Source: Legionella septentrionalis
Lineage (GTDB): Bacteria; Pseudomonadota; Gammaproteobacteria; Legionellales; Legionellaceae
Direction of reading: 5' to 3'
Assembly (NCBI RefSeq): GCF_003989745.1
Contig: NZ_RZGS01000016.1
Location: forward strand, 1 to 53,208
Length of the DNA: 53,208 bases
The translations under genes and the position numbers were made by a program. Positions within the stretch are counted from its first letter, which is position 1; every line of letters starts with the position of its first letter. Of this stretch, positions 17,204 through 26,808 are shown in pieces. Below the pieces are notes generated by a model. The model was given only the letters and a program-made list of their open reading frames with translations, made no database searches and was not told the DNA's origin.

Positions 17204-17983
17204 ATGGTGGCTATGGCAGTTCTTACCGGGTTGGAAAAATCTTTGGATGCGTGTTTTGCTTTATGGCCGCGGACGAAACCCTCGGCAGCACAAGCGCATG
17301 CTGCCCGCCTCATCGCGCACCGCGGTGCGTATGATGCAAGGCGGGTTGAAAATACCCATGGTGCTTTCGAACATGCCTTGCAGTTGGGCTGTTGGGGCAT
17401 AGAATTGGATGTGCATGCTTGTAAGGATGAAATCCTCATTGTAAACCATGATCCAACTCTGCAGCGCCTATGGCGGCAACAGGGTGTTATTGCTGAATAT
17501 ACATGCACAGAGCTTCGTGCTTTGGCTCCTGATATCCCAACGTTAGAGGAAGTGGTGGCAAGATATGGCAAGCGCATGCACCTTTTTATTGAACTTAAAA
17601 ACCCATTTACGGCGTTTGCAGCCTTGGCCAAAACACTGGCACCCTTAACTGCGGGCACGGATTATCACTTACTCAGCCTTGAAAAGGAATTATTGCCGCG
17701 ATTGACGCAATTCCCAAAAGAAAGCCTCTTGCTGGTTCCTGTGCATAACAATGTCAAACAATTTTGTGATTTAAGTTTAAGGCAAGGTTATGGCGGTGTG
17801 CTGGGGCATTATTTTTTACTTAAGGATTCCCAGATTGCCAATTTAAATAAAGCGGGGCAAATCGCCGGGGTTGGATTTGTCAATTCAAAATTTAGCTTGT
17901 ACCGTGAACTTAATCGTGGTTTACGTTATTTGTTCACCAATAAGGCGGAAGAAGTCAGCCATTATCTACACGAGTTAATTTAA
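17204..17983 (+). CDS. Glycerophosphodiester phosphodiesterase
   Basis: Hydrolyses deacylated phospholipids to glycerol-3-phosphate and the head-group alcohol. The 259-residue protein has the GDPD signatures: AHRGAYDARRVENTHGAF (38-55) with the catalytic His-Arg, IELDV (65-69) with the metal-binding Glu-Asp, and NHDPTL (80-85) with the second His; HLFIELKNP follows. No signal peptide is evident, so it is probably cytoplasmic, UgpQ-like. The start could be the ATG at 17204 or that at 17213. It converges on the next gene with one base between the stops. Confidence 0.88.
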   Translation: MVAMAVLTGLEKSLDACFALWPRTKPSAAQAHAARLIAHRGAYDARRVENTHGAFEHALQLGCWGIELDVHACKDEILIVNHDPTLQRLWRQQGVIAEYTCTELRALAPDIPTLEEVVARYGKRMHLFIELKNPFTAFAALAKTLAPLTAGTDYHLLSLEKELLPRLTQFPKESLLLVPVHNNVKQFCDLSLRQGYGGVLGHYFLLKDSQIANLNKAGQIAGVGFVNSKFSLYRELNRGLRYLFTNKAEEVSHYLHELI

Positions 17984-17984
17984 G

Positions 17985-18575
17985 CTATAAACGAAACATC
18001 ACTTTTTCATTGACAAGCGGTTTAATGGTAACTGGGGGCGAAGCCATGAGCCAGTGCAAGATATTTTCCCCTTCCCATAGTAAGGCCTTATTTTTTAAAG
18101 AAAGGAAAAAGGCTATGTCGGTTTGTTCAAATTCAGTCTTTTGCCATTCCGGAATACCATACACACGCCAGTTTTTTTGTGCTCCTGCAGGTGGCGCCAG
18201 CACGATCGATTCATAATTTGGATTAAAGGGAATATAAGCAATGATTTCCTGTTGCAACAAGTTGTGCAAGTGCAGCAGCATGGGGTGGGTAAATTCATAT
18301 AAATTTTTTTGTTTATTGACATCAGAGATTAAAAAAATGAGAGTGCGTGTGTTTCCGGACAAGCCATGTTTTAGTAACAATGCTGCCAATGTTTGCGGTT
18401 CGAAATAAGTTAGAAATTTATCATCAGCATCTACATCAACAAAAATCAACGGCTCGGCATCATTCAAGCTCGTTTCCGTTAACTGATCGGCCAAAATTAT
18501 TTCTGTATTAATAAATTGCACAAGGCTATTCGCTGCTTGTTTATTGTCTGTACTTGGGCTTAGTAATAAAAGCAT
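17985..18575 (-). CDS. Unknown protein, alternating alpha/beta, cysteine-free
   Basis: A 196-residue protein I do not recognise. The first half alternates hydrophobic strands and helices (MLLLLSPSTD, EPLIFVDVDADD, RTLIFLISDVN), suggesting a Rossmann-like or caspase-like fold. It contains no cysteine. The segment LAALLLKHGLSGNTRTLIFLISDVNK followed by a helical stretch resembles the second half of clan-CD peptidase-like domains, here without a catalytic Cys; this is a visual impression only. It is divergent from the 489-residue gene at 18668, which has a similar arrangement. It may be an effector-type or regulatory protein. Confidence 0.6.
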   Translation of the reverse strand: MLLLLSPSTDNKQAANSLVQFINTEIILADQLTETSLNDAEPLIFVDVDADDKFLTYFEPQTLAALLLKHGLSGNTRTLIFLISDVNKQKNLYEFTHPMLLHLHNLLQQEIIAYIPFNPNYESIVLAPPAGAQKNWRVYGIPEWQKTEFEQTDIAFFLSLKNKALLWEGENILHWLMASPPVTIKPLVNEKVMFRL

Positions 18576-18667
18576 ATTTACCCCTCAATTTTCTAATGAG
18601 TATAGCGCAAAACCATAATGTTTAATTGCTACTATAATAACAATATGTTCATAAATTAAACTTTGCC

Positions 18668-20137
18668 ATGCCTAACCTACCAAGAAACATCATTTTAGCC
18701 ATGGGCACGGATAAGACCTCCCTGGATGCGGCCCGCAGTCTTGCTAAACAGTTACCCAATGCAGAAATAAGGCTATTCAATGCGGACTGTTTAATCGGTT
18801 TAAGCTCAGAGGAAATTGCAAATCTGACAGCAGTCGGGCATGCGCATAGAGGAGCATATGGAGCCGAAGGTTTTTCCGCAGAAACTTTTGTCGAAGAGTT
18901 AAGCACAGCCATTGATAAGGCTAACAGGGAAAAAGATCCAGGTGATGCCTTGTTACAAAAAACGGATATCCAGCGCATGCGCTGCATTGGTTGCGAAGTC
19001 GGGTTTGTTGATGAGGATGGATTGAGTTATGCACAAAAACTGGCCAATGCTTTTGCAGCAGAAGGATATGAAAACTTAAAACTCAGTGCGCTTTCAAATA
19101 AAAATACGGCTATTCCGCTGGAGAACATGTACGTTTCTATCAACCCTGATGGAAGTGCTTGCATTAAAGCAGATAAGGAGGATTTCCACAGTTCTATCCC
19201 CAGACAACAACGAGTGGAGTTAGCCAAAGAGATTGTCGATTTACGAAAAAAACTTGATTTTGGGCAGCTAGTTCTAGGTTTCTTCGGCGCCTCCAAACTT
19301 TGTAAGGAAATTGAACAAAAAATAAAGCAATTTAAAGAGCTTGATGAGACGTTAAAAGAAAATTTTATCCAAATCGGCGAGGAAAAGTCTCCTATTACCG
19401 CTTTGGACAGCAATGAAATCTATCAATTTCCACCCAAATTTTCCCCTGAGTACATCGAGTATCTTGAAAATAAGCTTTCTCGCTTTCGAGTAGAAATCGA
19501 ATATGATGAGGAACAAATAAAGCATACCACATCCGTGGGTATGAGAAGAGTTTTGGAGGAGCACTTAAGTCACTGCAGGGCGGAAGCGGCTCCTTTGGAG
19601 AACAAGTTGGCTTATGCTTACCAACATCAGAAGGTTGAAGATATAACTCACCAGGTAGGTTTTGTCGGTATTGCCGAAAAAACAAATGATTCCACCGAAC
19701 AGGGTTTAGATGATTTTGAAATTAGCTTAAATAGTCGCCAAGATAAAAAAGCGGTGGGCTGGTGGCAAGCAATCAAAAATTGGTTCACTGATATGCTTAC
19801 GTCGCATTCGAAAGAAGAAGAATTTGCAGTATTAAATATTCCGTCTGCTGTAGCCGCAAGAGAAAAATTTGAACGTCCCATAGAGGTTACATCCGGAGTA
19901 AATGAGGCTAATTTAACCCAAATGGAAGCTAAAAAAGAGCAGCACATCGAGCAAAAAAATTCTTCTGCGACTTTTTCCTGGAAAGACACGCCTCCTGCCA
20001 AAGGATTAAACAATATTAATGGTGAGCGCCAATCGCAAGTTGACTTGAAAGCTTCTTTAAAGGAAATGAAACAGGAAGATAGAAAAAAAGTGGCTGAACC
20101 AGAGCTTGAACAACAATCTGTGTTGCAAATGAAATAG
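18668..20137 (+). CDS. Candidate secreted effector with protease-like N-terminus and coiled coil
   Basis: A 489-residue soluble protein of unknown function. Residues 1-150 show alternating strands and helices with TAVGHAHRGAYG (His58/His60) and RMRCIGCEVGF (Cys106/Cys109), each after a hydrophobic strand, an order seen in clan-CD cysteine peptidases such as the C80 domain. Residues 180-340 are rich in charged heptad-like helix (LRKKL, KIKQFKEL, YLENKLSRF), probably coiled coil. The C-terminal 130 residues are polar and end in an acidic tail (EPELEQQSV), which is common in type IV effectors. A TATAAT at 18633-18638 lies about 30 bp upstream. Function and secretion are inference only. Confidence 0.7.
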   Translation: MPNLPRNIILAMGTDKTSLDAARSLAKQLPNAEIRLFNADCLIGLSSEEIANLTAVGHAHRGAYGAEGFSAETFVEELSTAIDKANREKDPGDALLQKTDIQRMRCIGCEVGFVDEDGLSYAQKLANAFAAEGYENLKLSALSNKNTAIPLENMYVSINPDGSACIKADKEDFHSSIPRQQRVELAKEIVDLRKKLDFGQLVLGFFGASKLCKEIEQKIKQFKELDETLKENFIQIGEEKSPITALDSNEIYQFPPKFSPEYIEYLENKLSRFRVEIEYDEEQIKHTTSVGMRRVLEEHLSHCRAEAAPLENKLAYAYQHQKVEDITHQVGFVGIAEKTNDSTEQGLDDFEISLNSRQDKKAVGWWQAIKNWFTDMLTSHSKEEEFAVLNIPSAVAAREKFERPIEVTSGVNEANLTQMEAKKEQHIEQKNSSATFSWKDTPPAKGLNNINGERQSQVDLKASLKEMKQEDRKKVAEPELEQQSVLQMK

Positions 20138-20167
20138 CAGCTTGAATATCATTAATCCAAGCTGCTA
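20135..20167. terminator. Hairpin between convergent genes, possible shared terminator
   Basis: A 10-bp perfect inverted repeat (TAGCAGCTTG with CAAGCTGCTA, 13-base loop) lies between the convergent stops of the 489-residue gene and fumC. The minus-strand reading is followed by ATTTCATTTG, moderately T-rich, so it would best serve fumC; the plus-strand tail is not T-rich. Confidence 0.55.
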
Positions 20168-20174
20168 GCAGTTA

Positions 20175-21566
20175 TTATTCAGGGGCAATCATTTTTTCAG
20201 GTCGCACGTATTGCTGGAATTCTTCCGGTGTCAAGAATCCAAGTTTCACCGCCGCTTCTTGCAAAGAAGTATTTTCCTGATGCGCTGTTTTTGCGATTTT
20301 AGCCGCCTTGTCATAGCCGATGTGTTGGTTCAATGCAGTAACCAGCATCAGGGAGTTTTGCAAATAGTAATCAATTTGGTTTTGATTGACTTGCAAACCA
20401 TCGATGCAAAATTCCTGAAACGAGCGGCAGGTGTCGGCCAATAGATTCAAAGAATGTAACACATTAAAAATAATAACCGGTTTAAATACGTTTAATTCGA
20501 AATTGCCCTGGCTGTCGGCGATGGCAACCGCGGCATCATTGCCAATGACTTGCGCGCATACCATAGTCATTGCTTCCGATTGGGTGGGATTCACTTTACC
20601 TGGCATGATCGAGGAACCCGGCTCATTTTCCGGCAGGATCAGCTCGCCAATGCCGCATCGTGGGCCTGAACCTAACCAGCGGATATCATTGGCAATTTTC
20701 ATTAAAGCACAAGCCAGGGTTTTTAAGACGCTATGTGCCATGACCAATGGTTCGTGGGAAGCAAGCGCTGCGAATTTGTTGGGGGCTGAAACAAACGGCA
20801 AAGCGGTGAGCTTGGCAATATGGGCTGCTGCTTTTTCGGCAAACTGGGGATGAGTATTTAAGCCTGTACCCACTGCAGTACCTCCCAAAGCCAGTTCATA
20901 AAGTTCTGGCAGCACGTGTTCAATACGTGCAATGCAGGCATCCAATTGTGCTACATAACCTGAAAATTCTTGTCCTAGAGTGAGAGGCACGGCATCCTGT
21001 AAATGCGTGCGCCCGATTTTTACAATGGCATGGAATGCGTGCATTTTGGCAGCCAGCCCATCGCGCAGAAAGCGTACCGCAGGCAATAGTTTTTTCTTGA
21101 AAGCCAACGCTGCGGCGATATGCATTGCTGTTGGGAATGTGTCGTTGGATGATTGCGACATGTTGACGTGATCATTAGGATGGATTGGCGTTTTGCTTCC
21201 CATTTCGCCGCCAGCTATTTCAATGGCCCGATTGGCAATTACTTCATTGGCATTCATGTTGGATTGCGTACCGCTGCCCGTCTGCCATACATGCAAAGGA
21301 AAATGTTCGTTTAATTTACCGCTGCTCACTTCGTCTGCAGCCTGAATGATGAGTTTGGCTTTGTCAGCAGGTAATTTCCCCAATTCCAGATTGGTAAGGG
21401 CTGCTGCTTTTTTTAATATCCCGAATGCATGCATCACTTCCATGGGCATAATGTCGCTGCCGATATTAAAATGATGGAGCGAGCGTGCGGTTTGCGCGCC
21501 CCAATATTTATCGGCAGGGACTGCTATTTCACCCATGCTGTCGGTTTCAATACGCGTTTTGCTCAT
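20175..21566 (-). CDS. fumC: Fumarate hydratase, class II
   Basis: Interconverts fumarate and malate in the citric acid cycle. The 463-residue protein starts [20 protein letters not shown], contains [13 protein letters not shown] and the lyase signature [15 protein letters not shown], which carries the catalytic serine loop, and has the usual class II length. I place the start at 21566 after GTGAGAG; a longer in-frame reading would add 24 residues absent from the family. It is divergent from rsmE; the 153-bp gap contains a TATAAT (plus strand, about 21624-21629). Confidence 0.97.
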   Translation of the reverse strand: MSKTRIETDSMGEIAVPADKYWGAQTARSLHHFNIGSDIMPMEVMHAFGILKKAAALTNLELGKLPADKAKLIIQAADEVSSGKLNEHFPLHVWQTGSGTQSNMNANEVIANRAIEIAGGEMGSKTPIHPNDHVNMSQSSNDTFPTAMHIAAALAFKKKLLPAVRFLRDGLAAKMHAFHAIVKIGRTHLQDAVPLTLGQEFSGYVAQLDACIARIEHVLPELYELALGGTAVGTGLNTHPQFAEKAAAHIAKLTALPFVSAPNKFAALASHEPLVMAHSVLKTLACALMKIANDIRWLGSGPRCGIGELILPENEPGSSIMPGKVNPTQSEAMTMVCAQVIGNDAAVAIADSQGNFELNVFKPVIIFNVLHSLNLLADTCRSFQEFCIDGLQVNQNQIDYYLQNSLMLVTALNQHIGYDKAAKIAKTAHQENTSLQEAAVKLGFLTPEEFQQYVRPEKMIAPE

Positions 21567-21719
21567 GTTTATGCTCTCACGAAAATAAAGCTCAAATTTT
21601 AGCATAGAGTAAACAAGATTCTTGCTATAATCTTGCAAAAATGAACATCAGCACACAAGTGGCTTCTGGTACACCAGAGAGCACTATTTAAGTAATGAAG
21701 TAACTTTGGCGAAAATATA

Positions 21720-22445
21720 ATGAGAACAGTGCGCATTTATCAGCCTGGACAATATCAGTGCGGCCAAGTTGTTGAATTATCCCCGGAAGCGGCACAACAC
21801 GTAGCGGTTGTCTTGAGGATGCGTGCAGGGGAAAAGTTAACCCTTTTTTCCGGAAATAACATCGAATTCACAGCTCTTATCGCAACCATCCAAAAAAAGA
21901 AAGTTACCGTTACCATTATGGCGGCAGAGAGGCAATGTCGTGAATCACCGCGTGCTATTCATTTGGCACAGGCAATTTCCAAGGGCGAGCGCATGGAATT
22001 TGTGGTGCAAAAAGCTGTAGAGTTAGGGGTAGCGAGCATTACCCCCTTGTTGACTGCCCGTTGCGTCGTTAAATTGGATGCGGAGCGTCTGCAAAAAAAA
22101 CGCCAGCAATGGCAAGCCATTGCTGTGGCCGCTTGTGAACAATGCGGGCGTAACGTTATCCCTAAAGTTTATGAAGCGGAGCCGCTGGAAAAATATGTAC
22201 AGCAATGCCAAAGCGCTTTGAAGCTGGTATTGTATCCCGATTCTGCCAAATCCTGGCGGGAATATGAATTTAAGGAAGACATCGCCTTACTGATTGGTCC
22301 TGAGGGTGGTTTGGATGAACATGAAATTGCTGCAGCGCAACGCCATGGATTTTCTTCCCTGCGTCTTGGACCAAGAATCTTGCGTACTGAAACGGCCGCT
22401 ATTACAGCGCTTAGCGTATTGCAAGCAGTCAGCGGTGATCTATAA
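21720..22445 (+). CDS. rsmE: 16S rRNA m3U1498 methyltransferase
   Basis: Methylates N3 of U1498 in 16S rRNA of the small subunit using S-adenosylmethionine. The 241-residue SPOUT-family protein has an N-terminal PUA-like domain (HVAVVLRMRAGEKL), then AISKGERMEFVVQKAVELGV, and the trefoil-knot SAM site LLIGPEGGLDEHE with LRLGPRILRTETA near the C-terminus. Its stop lies 31 bp before the trxA start, so the two are likely co-transcribed. Confidence 0.97.
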   Translation: MRTVRIYQPGQYQCGQVVELSPEAAQHVAVVLRMRAGEKLTLFSGNNIEFTALIATIQKKKVTVTIMAAERQCRESPRAIHLAQAISKGERMEFVVQKAVELGVASITPLLTARCVVKLDAERLQKKRQQWQAIAVAACEQCGRNVIPKVYEAEPLEKYVQQCQSALKLVLYPDSAKSWREYEFKEDIALLIGPEGGLDEHEIAAAQRHGFSSLRLGPRILRTETAAITALSVLQAVSGDL

Positions 22446-22476
22446 TGAGAACAATATTAACCACAGAGGCTTATTC

Positions 22477-22803
22477 ATGAGTGAACATATAAAAGTAGTT
22501 ACCGATGACAGTTTTGAACAGGATGTATTAAAAGCCGGCAAGCCGGTTTTGGTGGATTTTTGGGCAGAATGGTGTGGCCCCTGTCGTGCGCTCAGTCCAA
22601 TTTTGGAAGAAGTGGCTGCAAATCATGGTGATAAGGTAACTTTTGCCAAAATCAATATTGATGAAAATCCGCAAGCTCCATCAAAATATGGAGTTATGAG
22701 CATTCCCACATTGATTTTATTTAAAAACGGACAAGTGGAAGCTGTAAAAATGGGACTTCTTTCCAAATCGCAATTGAGCGCGTTTGTAGACAGCAACGTT
22801 TGA
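22477..22803 (+). CDS. trxA: Thioredoxin 1
   Basis: Cytoplasmic dithiol carrier that reduces disulfides in ribonucleotide reductase, peroxiredoxins and others. The 108-residue protein has the active site WCGPC (32-36) and the cis-proline loop SIPT (75-78), and matches the family length exactly. I choose the ATG at 22477, which follows AGAGG; the frame is open upstream into rsmE but those codons are not part of thioredoxin. As in many gammaproteobacteria it lies just upstream of rho. Confidence 0.98.
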   Translation: MSEHIKVVTDDSFEQDVLKAGKPVLVDFWAEWCGPCRALSPILEEVAANHGDKVTFAKINIDENPQAPSKYGVMSIPTLILFKNGQVEAVKMGLLSKSQLSAFVDSNV

Positions 22804-22921
22804 TGCCCAGTTAGGCCAGGTTATCCGCTGCGCTTTAACCGTGGCGGGTAATTGGCAACGGGAGCTTCAAACTTCCAAGCGCTGGATGAATTTCCAGGTA
22901 TGTATAGCTTTTAGTAAAAAC

Positions 22922-23007
22922 TTGTGATAGCCTAATAAAACTGTGGTATACTTGTACTGGTCTCGTATATGCAATACCATTAGACATCAGCTTCTTCAAT
23001 AAGCTGA
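22922..23007 (+). promoter_or_regulatory. rho promoter candidate and leader hairpin
   Basis: TTGTGA (22922-22927) and TATACT (22947-22952) are 19 bp apart, a slightly long sigma-70 spacing. Downstream in the leader, TCAGCTT (22987-22993) and AAGCTGA (23001-23007) form a 7-bp stem with a 7-base loop, about 60 bp before the rho start. In other bacteria rho limits its own expression through its leader; this hairpin could take part, but that is inference. Confidence 0.45.
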
Positions 23008-23069
23008 CCTCTCGTTACAAACTATCCTGGATTATTCATTTCATTTAACCAACACACCAAGTGAGAAGT

Positions 23070-24332
23070 ATGAATTTTAGTGAACTTAAGCAGTTACCTA
23101 TCGCCGATCTTGTTAATATTGCTCAGGAGCTCGGGGTGGAAAATACCTCCCGCATGCGGACGCAAGATATTATTTTTTCCATTTTAAAGGCGCATGCCCT
23201 TAAAGGCGAGGATATTCACGGCGATGGTGTTGTCGAAGTCCTGACAGACGGTTTCGGATTTTTGCGCTCCTCAGACGGCTCATATTTGGCCGGACCCGAC
23301 GACATTTATGTTTCTCCCAGTCAGATTAGACGGTTTGGGTTGCGTACAGGTGATACCGTTTCTGGGAAAATTCGTCCTCCCAAGGATAATGAGCGTTATT
23401 TCGCCTTATTGAAAGTTGATCAAATCAACTATGAAACTCCTGATAGTGCCAAGCGCAAGATTTTGTTTGAAAACCTCACACCATTATTTGCCACCGAGCG
23501 TTTGGTCATGGAGCAGGGAAATGGCAGCACCGAGGATTTGACGGCTCGTGTCATTGACTTGTGTGCACCGTTTGGTCGTGGTCAGCGTGGCTTGATTGTC
23601 TCTCCTCCAAAAGCCGGAAAAACATTGATGCTGCAAAACATTGCGCACTCAATTGAGAAAAATTACCCCGATTGTTATTTGATTGTTTTACTGATTGACG
23701 AGCGCCCGGAAGAAGTTACAGAGATGCAGCGCTCTGTAAAAGGCGAAGTCGTCGCGAGCACATTTGACGAGCCTGCCAACCGCCATGTGCAAGTGGCCGA
23801 GATGGTTATTGAAAAAGCCAAGCGTTTGGTTGAGCACAAGCGTGATGTAGTCGTATTGCTTGATTCGATTACGCGATTGGCGCGTGCTTATAACACGGTC
23901 GTACCCGCTTCCGGAAAAGTATTGACCGGCGGTGTGGATGCAAATGCGCTGCAACGTCCGAAGCGTTTGTACGGGGCTGCGCGTAATATTGAAGAAGGCG
24001 GCAGCTTGACCATTATTGCCACCGCCCTGGTGGATACCGGTTCAAAAATGGATGAAGTGATTTACGAAGAATTCAAAGGCACCGGTAACATGGAAATTCA
24101 TTTAAGCCGTAATATTGCCGAACGCCGCACATTCCCGGCAATTAACATCAATCGTTCGGGCACGCGCCGTGAAGATTTGTTACTTACCCCGGAAGAGCTG
24201 CACCGTACTTGGATATTGCGTAAAATTCTGCAATCCATGGATGAATGCGACGCAATTGAATTCTTGCTGGAACGCATGAAAAACCATAAAACCAATGCTG
24301 AATTTTTTGAAGCCATGAAACGGCAGGAATAA
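23070..24332 (+). CDS. rho: Transcription termination factor Rho
   Basis: Hexameric RNA-dependent ATPase that ends transcription. The 420-residue protein has the N-terminal helix bundle ([15 protein letters not shown]), the cold-shock-like RNA-binding domain ([20 protein letters not shown]), the Walker A loop [10 protein letters not shown], the catalytic [13 protein letters not shown] and the [10 protein letters not shown] segment of the C-terminal domain. The start is set at the ATG at 23070 by alignment with the family; GTG three codons upstream is in frame. The ubiD gene begins 6 bp after the stop. Confidence 0.98.
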   Translation: MNFSELKQLPIADLVNIAQELGVENTSRMRTQDIIFSILKAHALKGEDIHGDGVVEVLTDGFGFLRSSDGSYLAGPDDIYVSPSQIRRFGLRTGDTVSGKIRPPKDNERYFALLKVDQINYETPDSAKRKILFENLTPLFATERLVMEQGNGSTEDLTARVIDLCAPFGRGQRGLIVSPPKAGKTLMLQNIAHSIEKNYPDCYLIVLLIDERPEEVTEMQRSVKGEVVASTFDEPANRHVQVAEMVIEKAKRLVEHKRDVVVLLDSITRLARAYNTVVPASGKVLTGGVDANALQRPKRLYGAARNIEEGGSLTIIATALVDTGSKMDEVIYEEFKGTGNMEIHLSRNIAERRTFPAININRSGTRREDLLLTPEELHRTWILRKILQSMDECDAIEFLLERMKNHKTNAEFFEAMKRQE

Positions 24333-24338
24333 GCAGCA

Positions 24339-25811
24339 ATGAAATATGGCGATCTTCGCGATTTTATAGCGCAATTAGAAGCACGCGATCTTTTACGCCG
24401 AATTGATTATCCTGTATCGCCCAATTTGGAAATGACAGTCGTCAGCGATAAGGTCCTGCGAAACGCAGGACCTGCGTTACTGTTTTCTAATCCCAAAGGT
24501 TATCATGTACCGGTATTGACCAATTTATTTGGTACTGTTGAGCGCGTGGCCCTGGGTATGGGCGAAGAATCCATCCAGGCATTGCGTGAAATAGGGAAAT
24601 TACTTGCCGCTTTAAAAGAGCCTGAGCCTCCCAAGGGATTTAAGGATGCATTTAACAAACTTCCCTTGCTCAAACAAGCGCTTAACATGGCGCCAAAATA
24701 TGTGAGCCGTGCTATTTGTCAGACGCAAGTATTTGAAAAAGACGAAGTGGATCTGACGCAACTCCCTATTCAAACGTGTTGGCCGGAAGATGCGGCACCT
24801 TTAATTACGTGGGGTCTGGTCACTACCAAAGGGCCGCAGCAAACCCGGGAAAACATGGGTATCTATCGTCAGCAATTATTGGCAAAAAACAAGCTGATTA
24901 TGCGTTGGTTGTCGCATCGTGGCGGAGCCTTGGATTATCAAGCCTGGCAGCAAGCATATCCCGGCGAGCGTTTTCCCATCGCAGTGATTTTAGGTGCTGA
25001 TCCGGCGACGCTATTGGCTGCGGTCACACCGGTGCCGGACTCATTATCTGAATATGCCTTCGCAGGATTATTGCGCGGGCAACGCACACAATTGGTGCGT
25101 TGTATTGGCAATGACTTACATGTCCCAGCCAATGCCGAAATTATCTTGGAAGGTTATTTAGAGCCAGGAGTGGATGCTCCTGAAGGTCCTTTTGGCGATC
25201 ACACCGGTTATTACAATGAAGTGCAATCGTTTCCGGTATTTACCGTGGAACGGATGACCCAGCGGCAAGATCCAATCTACCACAGCACATATACAGGCAG
25301 GCCCCCCGATGAACCTGCCATTTTAGGCGTGGCTTTGAATGAAGTATTTATTCCTTTGCTGCAAAAACAATTCCCAGAGATTGTAGATTTTTATTTGCCG
25401 CCGGAGGGATGCTCCTATCGCTTGGCTGTTGTGACCATACAAAAACAATACCCCGGCCATGCCAAACGGATTATGATGGCAGTATGGTCATTTTTAAGAC
25501 AATTCATGTACACCAAATTCGTCATTGTTTGCGATGACGATATCGATGCACGCAATTGGCAAGATGTGATTTGGGCCATCACCACGCGTATGGATCCATT
25601 GCGTGATACCGTAATGGTTGATAATACCCCTATTGATTATCTTGATTTTGCCTCTCCAATAGCAGGGCTTGGCTCCAAGATGGGTATGGATGCCACCAGC
25701 AAATGGCCAGGAGAAACGCAACGGGAATGGGGAAAATCGATTGTTATGGATGCGCACACCACTAAGCGTGTTAGTGATTACTGGCCGCAATTGGGACTTG
25801 AACATGAGTGA
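24339..25811 (+). CDS. ubiD: 3-octaprenyl-4-hydroxybenzoate decarboxylase UbiD
   Basis: Removes the carboxyl group of polyprenyl-hydroxybenzoate in ubiquinone synthesis, using prenylated FMN. The 490-residue protein has the family length and conserved segments such as [33 protein letters not shown] (with the cofactor-contacting acidic residues) and DATSKWPGE near the C-terminus. The UbiX flavin prenyltransferase it needs is not in this window. It follows rho by 6 bp and overlaps the next gene, a flavin reductase, by 8 bp, which implies a coupled operon. Confidence 0.97.
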   Translation: MKYGDLRDFIAQLEARDLLRRIDYPVSPNLEMTVVSDKVLRNAGPALLFSNPKGYHVPVLTNLFGTVERVALGMGEESIQALREIGKLLAALKEPEPPKGFKDAFNKLPLLKQALNMAPKYVSRAICQTQVFEKDEVDLTQLPIQTCWPEDAAPLITWGLVTTKGPQQTRENMGIYRQQLLAKNKLIMRWLSHRGGALDYQAWQQAYPGERFPIAVILGADPATLLAAVTPVPDSLSEYAFAGLLRGQRTQLVRCIGNDLHVPANAEIILEGYLEPGVDAPEGPFGDHTGYYNEVQSFPVFTVERMTQRQDPIYHSTYTGRPPDEPAILGVALNEVFIPLLQKQFPEIVDFYLPPEGCSYRLAVVTIQKQYPGHAKRIMMAVWSFLRQFMYTKFVIVCDDDIDARNWQDVIWAITTRMDPLRDTVMVDNTPIDYLDFASPIAGLGSKMGMDATSKWPGETQREWGKSIVMDAHTTKRVSDYWPQLGLEHE

Positions 25812-26502
25812 ACAAGCCGTTCTGGCGCGAGTAGACAGTATTTCCCCCCTAACGGACAGCATCGTCCAACTCATTTTGATTCCCGAACAATACGTGGATT
25901 ATCAGGCCGGTCAATATTTACAAATCCTTGTAGGCGATGAAGCTTATAGTTATTCCATTGCAAATGCCCCACTGGGTTCGCGCAAATATGAATTACACAT
26001 GCGGCATAGCCGCGAAAATCCAGTAGTCGATAATTTGCTGGCACAAATCAAACGCGATGCCCGGGTTACCATCCGCTTACCTTTGGGGAAATGCCATGTG
26101 CATCGGCTGCATGCGGACAAACCCGTTATTTTCATTGCCGGCGGCACAGGTTTTGCTCCTGTAAAGGCCATGATTGAGCAATTATTAATTACCAGAGAGC
26201 AGCGGGCTTTTGAATTGTATTGGGGGGCGCGCTCCAAGAGTGATTTGTATATGGATGAACAAGTTTTGCAATGGCAAAAACACGTGCAGCATTTTCAATA
26301 TTTTTCTTTATTATCCGATGTCAGCAAGGATACATTGGCTTCACGGGTTATCACGCGTCATAGGCAAGATCTTGCTCATTGGGACATTGTAATGAGCGGG
26401 CCTTTTGATATGGTTTACAGCACGCGTGATGCTCTCCTCACCCATGGAGCTCAGGCTGAAAACTTGTTCGCGGACGCTTTTGAATTTGAGGCGAACAAGT
26501 AA
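25804..26502 (+). CDS. fre: NAD(P)H-flavin reductase (Fre-like)
   Basis: Reduces free flavins with NAD(P)H. The 232-residue protein belongs to the ferredoxin-reductase superfamily: an FAD-binding barrel with YSYSIANAP (about 51-59), then [12 protein letters not shown] for nucleotide binding and a C-terminal [14 protein letters not shown]. It lacks a ferredoxin domain. I set the start at the ATG at 25804, eight bases inside ubiD. Coupling with ubiD suggests it supplies reduced flavin for prenyl-FMN chemistry or ubiquinone synthesis; that link is inference from position. Confidence 0.88.
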   Translation: MSEQAVLARVDSISPLTDSIVQLILIPEQYVDYQAGQYLQILVGDEAYSYSIANAPLGSRKYELHMRHSRENPVVDNLLAQIKRDARVTIRLPLGKCHVHRLHADKPVIFIAGGTGFAPVKAMIEQLLITREQRAFELYWGARSKSDLYMDEQVLQWQKHVQHFQYFSLLSDVSKDTLASRVITRHRQDLAHWDIVMSGPFDMVYSTRDALLTHGAQAENLFADAFEFEANK

Positions 26503-26574
26503 GTAATATTGATGGCCATTGTTCATTAGCGTGTTGCGTTGATTAGGCATGATTGTGAAAATTAAGGATAAGCT

Positions 26575-26769
26575 ATGCAAACATTTTATCAAATATTAGC
26601 CATTGCCGCGGCCGGATTCATCATGTGGATATTATACCGCACCGTAAAAGGCCGTCCTGAGTTATTCAGCAGGGATAACTTATCCAAAAGTTTTTCCAGC
26701 ATGGGATTATTAGCCTTGATCTTGATAGGGTTTATTGCTTTATTAGTGTTTATATTGCGCAATACCTAA
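26575..26769 (+). CDS. Small two-segment membrane protein
   Basis: A 64-residue protein with two hydrophobic segments (about 4-22 and 42-60) separated by a short basic/polar loop, RTVKGRPELFSRDNLSKSF. The arrangement predicts a small inner-membrane hairpin protein. AAGGATAAG precedes the ATG at 26575. I do not recognise a named family. It is encoded between the flavin reductase and the SulP transporter on the same strand. Confidence 0.65.
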   Translation: MQTFYQILAIAAAGFIMWILYRTVKGRPELFSRDNLSKSFSSMGLLALILIGFIALLVFILRNT

Positions 26770-26808
26770 TGTGCTAACCAGGGAGCCATTTGCTTAACAG
26801 GATGATCG

